In this document: positions 44,778-54,879 of the stretch, piece after piece | Position numbering within the stretch: position 1 is the stretch's first letter | How the letters are laid out: each line of letters opens with the position of its first letter | Source: Apodospora peruviana | Lineage: Eukaryota > Ascomycota > Sordariomycetes > Sordariales > Lasiosphaeriaceae | Direction: 5' to 3' | Assembly: GCA_033439685.1 (NCBI GenBank) | Contig: JAUEDM010000002.1 | Location: forward strand, 6,324,001-6,388,000 | Length of the DNA: 64,000 bases | Translations under genes and position numbers: made by a program | Notes under the pieces: model-generated | The model's input: the letters and a program-made list of their open reading frames with translations, nothing else | Database searches by the model: none | What the model was told of the DNA's origin: nothing

Positions 44778-46394
44778 ATGTCGCCCTCCGCGATCGAGTC
44801 TTCGCCAGAGGTGAAAGTACAGAATAGCCAAAAATCCGAAAAGAAACACAAACGGGAAAAGGGTGAACACAAGAAGAAGCGCGCCAGAGAAGAGGACGAG
44901 TCTGCGGCCGTCGAAACGACCCCACGAAAATCCAAGAAACCGAAAAGCGAGCGCCTTGCTTACGACTCTCCGGAAGATGGAAGCGACCGCGACGTTGGAG
45001 CCCCGGTGGACAGCGTGAAGAAAAAGAAGAGCAAAAAGGAGAGGCGCAAATCACAAGTCGAGGAGGTCGCACCCGAACCAGTAACAGATGATGTGTCGAG
45101 GCACGATCGCAAGAAGTCCAAGAAGCACAGGAAACACCACGAGCAGGAGGAAGAAAATGGCGCCGATACAGATATTGTTCCTGAATCCCCGGTGAAAAAG
45201 CACAAGGAGAAGAAATCCAAGAAAGAGAAGCGGGTGAAGCAACAAGCAGCCGACGAGGACATGATGGACGTTGACACCACAGTGATCGAGGATGCCGATG
45301 TTCAATCCGACGCCGAGGTGAAGGACAAAAAGAAGAGGAAGAAGGAGAAATCTAAAGACAAGAAGAAGCGTGCTCTCAGCCCTGAACCCTCAGATCGCGG
45401 TGCGGCAGCAGGGACGACGGAGGATGCAGACCTTATGGAGGTGGACACACCGGCGGCTTCCACACAGACTTTGGCGAAGATACCGTCGGACCCCAGCTTC
45501 CCTTTCTATACCCAGACTACCTCGATTTACGTGCCGTTCTTCCCCATCGGCTTCGATAGGCCTCTTACCAATGTGGCCGCTCAACATCTCGATCCGCTCC
45601 TCAACCACTACTCGCCCACGCTGCGCGGCGTCCTGCTCAGCTACTCCAACCTCAATCTCTCCGAAAAGCCAACCAAGGCCAGCCTTACAAATCCCCCGAC
45701 AGATAAGACGCCCGCGCTGCTTCACTCCGTCGACGAGTACGCAGTAGGCTTCGGCTGGCTCACATTCGACGCCCATCTCTTCATCCCGTCTCGCGGCAAG
45801 TGGATGGAGGGCCTCCTCCAGCTGCAGAGCGAAGGCCATATCGGCGTGGTCTGCTGGAACAAGTTCAACGCCAGCATCGAGGCCAAGCGCCTGCCTAAGG
45901 GCTGGAAGTGGGTAGATCTTGCCAAGAAGGCCAGCATTGGCTCCAACTCGCTGCCGTCGCCGTCGTGGGAGGACGAGGCGGAACAGGCCAAGTCTGTGTC
46001 GGAGTCGACGGACGCGCTCGACGGGGAGGAGCTGGAGGTCGTCGAGCAGATCCACACCACGGGCTACTGGATCAACGAACAGGGCCGCAAGGTGACGGGC
46101 AAGCTGCGGTTCCGCATCAAGAATTTTGATGTTGGTCTCGCCGGCGACTACGGCTATCTCAGTCTTGAGGGCACATTTTTGGACGACGACGCCGAGCGGG
46201 TGTTGATGGCCGAGGAGCGAGAGATGGAGAAGAGGCGGCGCTCAAAGCAGAACATGTCGGGTTTGTTGCGGCCGATGTCGAGGCGCGTGCCCGAGTTCAG
46301 TATGACCAAGTTTGGTAAGGAGGAGGAGGAAGAGGACAGTGGGAAGCGGACGGTTCTGTATAAGGGGAGCCGTCCCGGCACGCCTGATGACTAG
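44778..46394 (+). CDS. RPA43: RNA polymerase I subunit RPA43
   Basis: A single-exon protein of 538 residues. The first 230 are a highly charged Lys/Glu-rich extension with many basic clusters (KKHKREKGEHKKKR and similar), probably disordered and nucleolar-targeting. The conserved part runs from about 240: FYTQTTSIYVPFFPIG, LRGVLLSYSNL, LHSVDEYAVGFGWLTFDAHLF, GKWMEGLLQL and GHIGVVCWNKFNASI. An acidic insert and the OB-fold end (GYWINEQGRKVTGKLRFRI, GYLSLEGTF) follow. RPA43 pairs with RPA14-type subunits in the Pol I stalk and binds Rrn3 at rDNA promoters. The extension makes it longer than the 326-residue yeast protein. Confidence 0.9.
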   Translation: MSPSAIESSPEVKVQNSQKSEKKHKREKGEHKKKRAREEDESAAVETTPRKSKKPKSERLAYDSPEDGSDRDVGAPVDSVKKKKSKKERRKSQVEEVAPEPVTDDVSRHDRKKSKKHRKHHEQEEENGADTDIVPESPVKKHKEKKSKKEKRVKQQAADEDMMDVDTTVIEDADVQSDAEVKDKKKRKKEKSKDKKKRALSPEPSDRGAAAGTTEDADLMEVDTPAASTQTLAKIPSDPSFPFYTQTTSIYVPFFPIGFDRPLTNVAAQHLDPLLNHYSPTLRGVLLSYSNLNLSEKPTKASLTNPPTDKTPALLHSVDEYAVGFGWLTFDAHLFIPSRGKWMEGLLQLQSEGHIGVVCWNKFNASIEAKRLPKGWKWVDLAKKASIGSNSLPSPSWEDEAEQAKSVSESTDALDGEELEVVEQIHTTGYWINEQGRKVTGKLRFRIKNFDVGLAGDYGYLSLEGTFLDDDAERVLMAEEREMEKRRRSKQNMSGLLRPMSRRVPEFSMTKFGKEEEEEDSGKRTVLYKGSRPGTPDD

Positions 46395-48865
46395 GTGTGG
46401 TCTGGCTTGACTTGTCTCTGTTCTTCTTCACCGGCACCGTCACGCACCCCGCCGCTCAGCACATGGGGTTGGGGACGGTCGCCTGGGTTTTGTTGAGTAT
46501 ATTTGTTAGGGGTGTTGTTTGTATAAAGACGGCCCGTTGAAGATGAACAGGACAAGGTGTAGCTTGAATTTGCTTAATAATCTTGCAAGTTGTATGGTGG
46601 GATTCTACAGAGTATCTATTCAATAGCGTTTCATTGTTCACTACATACATTTATTGTAGAGGAGATGGATGACAAAGGTAGACTGGCATTGCATCGCACC
46701 TAATTGAACCACTGTTACGACACTCGAGTCTTCTCGGCGAGAGATTTCGGTGCTGCGGACGAGCAGTTGATCCCATGACCACGATCCCATCCGTGATATG
46801 ACGTCGTCTGTTGGATATCGTGATAAGTCTTTGGTGATGTGTCTCCCGATAACAGGCTTATTCCAAAACAACTGCCTCATGGCGGCATAGTTTTGTCTCT
46901 GTCGATTCATTCCCATGATCCGTCCGTCGTTCAGACCCTCGCCGCCCGCGCCACGGGGACCCCGCAGCATGCGTCGTCGCCATTCGGCCGGAGCGCAAGT
47001 GCAAGCGGTCTGTTTTGAGGCCGGGGCCCGGGTCGCGGACCCGAGGACCCTTTTTATTTCCACTCACTTCTTCCGCCGCTTGGCTTGGCCCGTGGGGTTT
47101 GTCCCTCACTGAAGGCAGTCAGGCATGGCATTCCGCGTACTGCTCATCCATCCGTCGGTCGTACACGTGTTCGGCAAGAACTGGGAGGAGGGAGTTTGAG
47201 TTTGGCGGGGGGGAGTGGTTGCCACTTGTTAGTTGAAGGAGCTGCTGCTTGAATCCCTCTCGGGGATTCGGTTGGGGGTTCGTTCAGTTTGTTGTTCGAT
47301 TCTGGGGTTGTAGTCGTGACCTGTCAGCATACGACAGTGACAGACGGACGGATGGAGTTTATTCTCTCCTGCGTCTCGTCACCGGAGGCCGCTGCACGCT
47401 CTTGACATCATGACATAACCGAAGCTATCCCGTCTCTGACAGTTTTGATATTATTTTACGCATGATGCATCTCTCTGCTGCACAATAAAGTGATTCGGTT
47501 AGGAGTAAAAAAAACCCCTGACGGGAGTCTGTTTTTAGGGGTCCAAACATGGGGGTCGTCGGTCGGCAGTGGATCTCCAACGCTCGTGCATCCGCTCGGC
47601 GCCACGCATGCACCTCAAGATTCTGCGACACAATAAACACATGGGTTAGGTTGCAACAAAATCTGCTTGCAGGTTGGAACATGGAAACGGTACTTGCAAG
47701 CGATGACTGCCGATAGACGCGAAGGAATGGATGTGATGTGTGACGCGGGGGTTTGGATATCGTCATTCAAGTTTTCGGCAGGTGACTGGAGTCTCGGGAT
47801 CAAGTCTGGAAGTCGTGTTAGAGAACTGCGGGGAAGAGAGACAGCAAAACAGACAAGCCAGAGCAAACGAATAGTGATCAAGTTCAGAAATGGCCGTGGC
47901 CTGGATCATCATGGGATCAATACCGCATAACTCACGACAGTCATTGGACAATTCTGAGGTCGTTCTGACGGAGGGGAGGAGTCCTCTCGGCATGAACGAT
48001 GCTGTGTCCGGTGGGTACGACAATCGCGGACCTTCGCAGTCGCTGTGACAACTTCATCCGTAAAGTAAGGAAAGGCCCTTTTCTTGCCCGGCCTCATTCA
48101 TCACTCACAGCATCCATGGTCGTGGCGACTCGATAGGTCGTCTGTCCTTTTGAATGTGCGAGGAAGGTCTCGGTCTCTGGTCTGCCCGCCATTCTTTTTG
48201 ACCTTAAAGTGCCCACGGCCCCCAGTGCCCGTGTTGTCGTTCACAACAAGGATTGCAAAACGAGAGGGATTTGGACGCATTAGCCAGTGTTTGCTTGCCA
48301 TGCCAGCGGCTGAGATGGCCTTCAGCTGGGTCGGGCGGCCAGGCGGACCCCCTGGTTGGTTGAATCGAGGGCAGGTTGGCGTCCCAGACTCAGCGGCCGG
48401 GCGGCGTGTTAGCGGCGCTGAGTTGCCCGAAATCATCACACGCCTCACCTTTGAGGCCTGAACGGCTTTCCCGCCGCCACGGGTGGCCAGCTTGCCTGTG
48501 GCCAGCCTCATGACGGCTCGCTCGCTCGCCTTGCTTGTCAAGTATCCCTCCCTCTCTTTGTCATCGTGACACAGGAGGAATGGAATGCGCTCTTCACGAT
48601 CCACTTCAGGAGGGAAAAAGGAGACTCGTCGGGGGCTATAGCAGCATGAAGCTGTGATAAATATCGGCAAGGCTCCCACCCACACTTTTCGTCCGCTCCT
48701 TTGTCTCCTCACTCAGCCCAGACCAGCATTCAGTTCACCTTTATCTGGTTCAATTTACCTCTTTTGGTATCCCTTCCTTAAGTCAATTGTCTTTTGCGGT
48801 GGTCGGTCGCTCCCCTTTCAACCCAATTTCACGCCGCAAAGACTCTTTTCCTCCAAAAAATTATA
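46395..48865. other. Long intergenic region, no gene seen
   Basis: These 2.5 kb show only scattered short ORFs without domains. The right-hand part is presumably the promoter and C/T-rich leader of the gene at 48866. A non-coding transcript cannot be excluded. Confidence 0.4.
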
Positions 48866-49657
48866 ATGGAAGTGATCCGCTCAATGTTTGCCTGCATCTT
48901 TGGCGACCGCCGACGATCAACTTCATTTCCTAGTGTGGGTGGCTACACCGAGCTTACCGACGAAAAGATGCCGCTGTACCTCGAAAACACGCCGTACATG
49001 GCAGACAACATGATGATCGCCTACGGCGCCACCCGGACTCTCGCCGCTCCTCCGCCGGCGTACTACTCTGACAAGCCGCCGCTCAGCGACGAGGAGATGG
49101 CCGACGACGTGGTGCGCTTACTCCGCAGGGCCGAGTGGAACGATGAGTCCCTCCAGCGGCGGGTCAGAAACATCGTCGGCGACGGCAGCTGGAGCCGCAA
49201 GATGGTGGAGGAGTGCCTCGACAACGTCATCGAGGCCGTCGAGGACGGCCGCCGATACATGGGCGAGGCCATGTGCGAGGCGCTCGACAGGGCGACCGAC
49301 ATCGCCGACGAGGAGTTCACCTTCCCGAGGCGGCACGCGCAGTCGGTTGACGGGTTTATTGCCATCGTCGCGGTCGGTATCCTTGCGCAGATGCAAGGGC
49401 CGTGGGTGTTGGACGTGCTCGGGTTCGGCGAGGTCGAGGATCGCGAGGAGATCAGGAGTCCGTGTGGCGAGGAGGAGCTGTCCATGAGCCCGTCAAGCAA
49501 GCTGGTTCCGAGCCTGAAGATGAGACCCGGATCGGTAGCGGCGTGGTGGGCGAGGGAGTACGCGGCCTATATTCCGGAGGGTGGGATCTATGAGTACTTC
49601 CGTGGTTTGGGCATGGTGCATGGGAGCTATGATGATGATTATGCTGTATTTGACTAG
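48866..49657 (+). CDS. IFI6/IFI27-like domain protein
   Basis: A single-exon protein of 263 residues. The start at 48866 (MEVIRSMFACIFG) is preferred over an upstream in-frame ATG at 48794, because it gives the Cys-containing N-terminus common in small fungal proteins and follows an A-rich leader. The middle is acidic and helical (DDVVRLLRRAEWNDESLQ, MVEECLDNVIEAVEDG). The C-terminal 100 residues, FIAIVAVGILAQMQ, WVLDVLGFGEV, GSVAAWWAREYAAY and GIYEYFRGLGM, resemble the ISG12/IFI6-IFI27 fold, with its Ala/Gly-rich membrane segments, although this version is more polar. Fungal versions are common but uncharacterised. Membrane association and a link to cell death or stress are guesses from the animal family. 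Confidence 0.5.
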   Translation: MEVIRSMFACIFGDRRRSTSFPSVGGYTELTDEKMPLYLENTPYMADNMMIAYGATRTLAAPPPAYYSDKPPLSDEEMADDVVRLLRRAEWNDESLQRRVRNIVGDGSWSRKMVEECLDNVIEAVEDGRRYMGEAMCEALDRATDIADEEFTFPRRHAQSVDGFIAIVAVGILAQMQGPWVLDVLGFGEVEDREEIRSPCGEEELSMSPSSKLVPSLKMRPGSVAAWWAREYAAYIPEGGIYEYFRGLGMVHGSYDDDYAVFD

Positions 49658-50906
49658 GACATGACTGGTTTCTCTTTTCTCTTGATGACTTTCTTCTTCT
49701 TTCTCTTCTTTCTCTTCTTTTTCTTTATTTCTTTATTTCTTCTCTTCTTCCCTTTATTTTCTTCTCATTCCTTGTTCTTCAGGTTGTTGGCTATCTGTTC
49801 GGGTCTGTGGTGTTCGGGTGAGAAACGGCGCAGTTGTGGGGCACTTTGTTGGCGCAGCGTTGAAGGGATGTTTGCTTTTCAGTCAAGACACTTTTACGGC
49901 ATAAAGTCATCTCCGGTGCATCAAGCAAGCTTACGAGAAGAAACTGAATAAGACGACAAAAAATGAGAAAATTGAATAATTTTACCAACATCACCTTGTC
50001 CTAAAGTCTTCCTTCTTGTTGGTCATTCACGTGTTGCGTTCAGGACTTCACGTGCACTAACACGCCTCCACAACCCCTCACTTCCTGGCCTTATCTCGCG
50101 CTCCAACCTCCCCGGGTTTCGGAGGTTGGTGGAGTGTTGAAGTTATCAAGGATCCTTCGGGCCTTCGTCGATGCCAGGAGCCATGAAGACCGAACCGGTC
50201 GAGATGCCTTGTGAAGGTACTCTGGCGCACCAGCTCATTGTATTTGAAGTATTCATTTGAGGTTTTTCCTTTCAGTTGGATTCTTCAAACCGTCAACTCA
50301 AGCTTGTTGCATCCCACGATCACGATGCACGTCAGCACTCAGCAGACAGTTCGCCAAGATCGACCAATGACAACCCACCACCCAATCTTTGACATGCATC
50401 CTTCGACCTGCCAATCTCGGACAGCCGAGGGCTTAGCACAAGCTTTCGCTTGGCCGATGCCACGGAAGCTTGTTCGCACAGCTGGAAGCTGGGGAAACTA
50501 ATGTTGAATCGGGGATAAACCAGGTGCCTGGGTTAGGTACTACCGATGCCGACTGTCTCCCATGTCGTTGATTCGCCGGTCGCCCGCTGGAATTGTCGTC
50601 GTTCCCCTTCTCTGGTTGCTGCATGCACGTTTACATGGTTGCAGATAAGCTTGGCTACCTACCTACAGTCAAGGTAGTATCAAAAGATGTAAGGGAAATG
50701 TTCCAGCCCGAGTCTCTTTCCCAAGGTCTTTCCCACCTTCCTCTTCCTCTCCTGTCCGTCTTCCTCCGTCTGTACCACTGCCGCACCGTGGATACCCGAC
50801 CTACTACTGTACCTCGACCTCCGTCCACAACCAGGACCCGGAACTCGGCATTAACCTCTCACTAGGAGTCTACACGGTCGGATAGGCTCCGACAAGTGCG
50901 CCGAAA
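49658..50906. other. Intergenic with pyrimidine tract
   Basis: A nearly pure C/T tract runs from about 49671 to 49780 just after the stop of the previous gene. The rest holds the promoter of the permease gene and no coding gene. Confidence 0.5.
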
Positions 50907-52901
50907 ATGGGCCAGGAAGAACCGGCGGTTGAGCGCCGGCTTTCCAACAGTGACGAGGAGCGCGATGAGAGCCGTCTCGCACAGTTCGGCTACAAGCAAG
51001 AGTTGAAACGAGACTGGGGACTAGCCCACAACTTTGGTGTTTCCTTCTCTATTATTGTACGCATCCAAGTTACCCCTTTGCCGCTGGTCTGGACTGACAG
51101 TCGATCACTAGAGTGTTATCACGGGCCTTAGCACCTTGTTCTCCTATGGGTTGGCCACTGGAGGACCGGCTGGTATGTTGGTCATTGGCCTTGAAAATCT
51201 CACCATGCTGCAATTTTTACTGAAATACCGCGCTCTGCAGTCATGTCCATTGGCTGGATTGTTGTGTCCTTCTTCACCCTGATGGTCGCGATCGCCATGG
51301 CAGAGATCGTGTCTGCCATCCCCACCAGCGGAGGACCATACTTCTGGTCGGCCATGCTTGCTCCCCCGCGCTGGTCGCCATTCTTTGCCTGGCTCACGGG
51401 GTGGTACAACTTGCTTGGCCAGGTAATTCTCATTTTCATGTCAAATACTCTCATCAACATCACTCCCTCTCTCACCTCACACCCTGCGCGTTGATAGCAC
51501 ACCCGCAGACCAACGAACATCACTGATGCATCCTCCTTTAAGGCAAGTCACACAGCTAATCCGTTCAATAGGTTGCCGTCACAACTGGCATCACCTTCGG
51601 TCTCGCCGGCCTCATCTCCACCGCCATCTCGGTCAAGAGCCCGGATTTTGAGGTGACACCAGGCATTACCATCGGCATCTACGCTGCCCTCCTCGTCTCC
51701 CACGGCATCATCAACTCATTTGGTGTGAAGACCCTCCGGTACTTGAACAATGTCTCGATAGTGCTGCACAGCGCCGGCATCACGGCCATCTGCATCGCCG
51801 TGCTCGCCAAGGCCCCTACTCATCAACCCGCCTCGTTCGTGTTTGGCAAGTTTATCGACGGCACCGCTGCCGATGAAAGTGAGGTTGGTTGGAGTGTTCG
51901 GGCAAGCCCTGCCTATGTGGCAATCTGCGGCATCCTGCTCGCGCAGTTCACTCTCACGGGGTTCGATGCCTCGGCGCATCTGAGCGAGGAGACCAAGAGG
52001 GCGAGTTGGAGTGCGCCCATCGGAGTGGTCTCGAGCGTTGGCTTCAGTGCCTTCTTCGGCTTCTTCGTCTTGATGGCTTTCCTCTTCTCCATCCAAGACC
52101 TTGATCGGACGATTAATAGCGATTATGGACAGCCGGTGCTTCAGATCTTGGTTGATGTGGCTGGCGAGGACGGGGCACTGGTCTTGTTTTCTCTGATTAT
52201 GAGTGAGTTTTGTTCCTGCCCAGAACAGTAATCTAGGACACTAACACAGATTTTAACGCACAGTTTGCGTCTGGCATTGCGGACTCTTCAGCATGACCAG
52301 TAACAGCAGGATGATGTTTGCTTTCGCCCGAGATGGGGGCATTCACCCTTTCTTCCACAAGGTCGACGAGCGTTTCCGCTCCCCGATCCGGACCGTCTGG
52401 CTTGCCGCCTTTTTGTCATTCATCCTCGCCCTGCCCTCACTGGGCTCGACCGTCGCCTACGCCGCTGCCACTTCCATCGCCACCATCGGGCTGTATATCA
52501 GCTACGGGCTGCCGATCCTCATCGGCCTGGTCTGGCAACCCGCGTTCGTAGCCATGAAGGGGCCGTTCAACCTCGGCGTCTTCTCACGCCCTATCGCTGC
52601 CATCGCGTGTGGCTGGATCGGATTTATCACCGTTGTCTTTTGCTTGCCGACTGCCAACCCGGTCACGAGCCAGACACTCAACTATTCGGTTGTTGCCGTC
52701 GGTATCATTGGGATCTTTGCCATCGGGGCGTGGGTTGTTTGGGCACATAAATGGTTCACGGGTCCGGCTGAGGAGGTAGCTGAGGCGATGAGACTTGGTG
52801 TCGATCCGACTGAGCCTGGCGCGTTGGAGGAACGGGAGAAGAAGGGTTTGGGAGAGAAGGATGTCAACGCGGCTCGTGACGTGAGCGATAATGGCATGTA
52901 G
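50907..52901 (+). CDS. APC-family amino acid / choline permease
   Basis: Five exons (50907-51056, 51112-51172, 51241-51422, 51572-52202, 52264-52901) join in phase to 553 residues. The signature segments are LAHNFGVSFSII, then GLATGGPAGVMSIGWIVVS in the first helices. AEIVSAIPTSGGPYFWSAML is the helix 3 motif of the amino acid/choline transporter subfamily. GFDASAHLSEETKRAS and NSRMMFAFARDGGIHPFF are diagnostic of the GABA/choline permease group (yeast UGA4 and HNM1). About twelve membrane helices are expected at the plasma membrane. Nitrogen-source-dependent expression is usual in the family. The substrate cannot be settled from sequence. Confidence 0.92.
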
Positions 52902-53209
52902 ACCTCTGTTGAGAGATCGGAGGATACTGTGATTGAGTGCAAAGCGTTTGCGATGTAATTAGCTGGTGTTTATTTTGGATACACTTGATACCAATGTACG
53001 GAGAGACGGGAGAGTAGAGAGTTTAATAACTCGCAGTGGCTTTGACGAAGCACTATTACACCGAGTCCATGTGGTGGACTGAAGCAAATCAGTAGTACCA
53101 TTTGACGATACATGTACCTGAACATAATGATGTTCCACTCTGTCCACATTACCCTGTCTACCGACGGAGCTCAACACTCAAGGGTCCACTTGTCCAGTTG
53201 AACAACTCA
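52902..53209. other. Gap between permease gene and tRNA
   Basis: About 300 bp of 3' region with no gene or repeat. Confidence 0.5.
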
Positions 53210-53281
53210 AGCTGCGTGGCGCAGCGGAAGCGCGCCGGGCTCATAACCCGGAGGTCACTCGATCGAAACGAGTCGCAGCTA
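53210..53281 (+). tRNA. Initiator tRNA-Met (CAT)
   Basis: A 72-base cloverleaf folds without mismatch in the main stems: acceptor AGCTGCG/CGCAGCT, D stem GCGC/GCGC, anticodon stem CCGGG/CCCGG with loop CTCATAA, and T stem ACTCG/CGAGT with loop ATCGAAA. The A1:U72 pair, the run of three G:C pairs next to the anticodon loop, and an ATCGAAA loop lacking the T-psi-C are hallmarks of eukaryotic initiator tRNA. There is no intron. Internal A and B box promoters are present within the gene. Confidence 0.97.
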
Positions 53282-53284
53282 CAT

Positions 53285-53298
53285 GTTTTCTTTTTTTT
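53285..53298 (+). terminator. Pol III terminator
   Basis: A TTTT run followed by an eight-T run begins four bases after the tRNA 3' end, a normal RNA polymerase III stop. Confidence 0.85.
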
Positions 53299-53529
53299 GC
53301 TTCTTTTATATCCTTGATACAACTTTCCCTTTGTAGCTTTTCCATATTGTGTCAATAGGTCGGGATCCACTTTTAGGTTGTTCTCTAATACTCTCTAGCT
53401 AGTAACCACTGCAAACCCTCCTTACAACCCTTACTTTGAACAACAGAGCACATGAAAAGCTTGACGATGTCGCTCCAGATGTACCAGAACCCTAGCTCTT
53501 TAGGTACTCAGTCAGCTTCCAGACGGGAC

Positions 53530-53930
53530 ATTGGCGTAGGAGTCGTCCTTGTGCCCTAACACCAAAAAAACGGGAGGGATTCCAGTTTTTCGTCTAAGTA
53601 ACGCGTAGAGCTCGGCCCTGGCTTCGTCAATCCGGCTCTTGTCCATGGCGTTGATGACGAAACTACTCCCTTCACATCAGGTTGATACTCCTTCCAGACG
53701 CGTCGGGGCTGTCGGTGGCCGCCGAGATCGAAAAAGGTGCAGTGAGTATTTTCAATCATGATTTTGCGGTGAGGACAGATGGACGGGGGGCTGGACGGCG
53801 TGAGCGTGGGCATATTTGGCGTTGTCGAGGCCGAGGACGAGGAGGAGCTTGGCCTCCTCGGTCTGCTTGGTCCTTAGGCCGAGATTGCTGAGGGTATAGA
53901 AGAGCCAGTTAAACCTCCAAAGGATATGAA
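53530..53930 (-). pseudogene. SAR1 GTPase pseudogene
   Basis: Read leftward, the parts of a SAR1 small GTPase appear in order. FNWLFYTLSNLGL is the amphipathic N-terminus. KLLLVLGLDNA is the start of the P-loop, then the frame is lost. FDLGGHRQPRRVWKEYQPDVKG is the switch II region, close to the SAR1 form FDLGGH-A/P-RR-WK. VINAMDKSRIDEARAELYALL and FLVLGHKDD follow in another frame. The GKT of the P-loop is missing and the guanine-specifying NKxD is HKDD. At least two frameshifts are present. Intact SAR1 (about 189 residues) starts COPII coat assembly at the ER, so a functional copy must exist elsewhere. The left end stops near the CDS-like region at 53530, and the right end merges into the tandem repeat. 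Confidence 0.75.
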
Positions 53931-54310
53931 TGAAAGAGAATACACTGAAATAGATGATGGGCGTTGGAATAACCACCAGGTAGACAGACCCCCACGTGAT
54001 GTAACACGGAATGAAAAAAAGTTATAAGACAGCAAGAGATGAGGGGGGCGAGGAAGAACCACTCAGTCACGGTTGAATCTCCACAGAATGTGAAGGAAAC
54101 AGAATATACCGAAATGGATAAGGCTGATGAAGAACCACTTAAACCGCCAACAGGATGTGAATGAAATAAAATACACCAAAATTGATGAGGGCGTTGAAGC
54201 AGTTGAACCTCAATACAATGTAAATGGGACGGAATACAGCGACAGAGTAAAGGCGGCGAAGAACCACGTAACTACTAGTCACATGATGTGAATGAAGTAG
54301 AACATAGGCA
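53900..54310 (+). repeat. Diverged ~65-bp tandem repeat, about six units
   Basis: Units of about 62-78 bp begin near 53900, 53964, 54051, 54129, 54194 and 54256. They share the pattern GAAGAACCAnTTnAACC, then AATGTGAATGAA, then GAATACACCGAAATnGATGA. On the plus strand they read as an acidic ~21-residue unit (EPVKPPKDMNEREYTEIDDG; VESPQNVKETEYTEMD; VNEIKYTKIDEGVE; EPQYNVNGTEYSD), with frameshifts and stops between units. The minus strand reads as hydrophobic Phe/Ile/His/Leu/Trp repeats. It is either a decayed repetitive coding sequence or a non-coding minisatellite. Confidence 0.65.
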
Positions 54311-54454
54311 AGTGAATCACGAATTGTTTTTATTCGAAGATGCTTCAAGTATTGCGCTCGTTCGACTTAATTATTACCGAGATCGTGGTTTTATTTGTTG
54401 AAGCAAGGTAGGCGGACATGACTGTGATGCATTTAACAGAAACAAATTCTCTAT

Positions 54455-54879
54455 GCTCTTCCCAAATGCACCATCAAATCATCCTGCCCTCCCTCAACTG
54501 GCCGCCCCTCATGGGAAGAGAACACCACTGTCATGTCATCTTTCTAACATAAGTGCCACCGCGGCCTGTCTTCTTTGGCACCCGTTCAATTTCCCAGTCC
54601 AATGCTCCTAGATCGTCAACTTCCAGAATCCAGGTCCCGCGCCATTGGACTTCCCATCAACCAATAATTCACCACGCCATAGGAATTCTGCGTCCGAGTT
54701 CTCACTGCGGTGCCACCCCTTCTTGGCATTGGTAGCTTTTCGACTCGATGTTTTGGTAGGATGGACTTGATCTTCGACCCTCTCTGGCGAATTTCCGGCG
54801 GTTGTGTTCTTTTCCGCAAGGCTCGGCCGACCTTGTAATCTCGTAATGCTTGCTGAAAGGAGGCGAATAAATTTTTCAT
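54455..54879 (-). pseudogene. Frameshifted gene of unknown family
   Basis: The ATG at 54879 opens a basic N-terminus (MKNLFASFQQALRDYKVGRA, RKRTQPPEIRQRGSK, ILPKHRVEKLPMP). Coding-like sequence continues in successive other frames: WHRSENSDAEFLWRGELLVD, then TWILEVDDLGALDWEIERV and KKTGRGGTYVRK, then DDMTVVFSSHEGRPVEGGQD ending at LGRA and a stop near 54455. At least three frameshifts within 420 bp explain this, so a protein of about 140 residues has decayed. I do not recognise it. A paralogue elsewhere in the genome is likely. Confidence 0.45.

Noticed and set aside
53681..53891. Plus-strand ORF over the SAR1 fragment
   Set aside because: It is a shadow of the pseudogene; the minus strand shows SAR1 motifs in the correct order.
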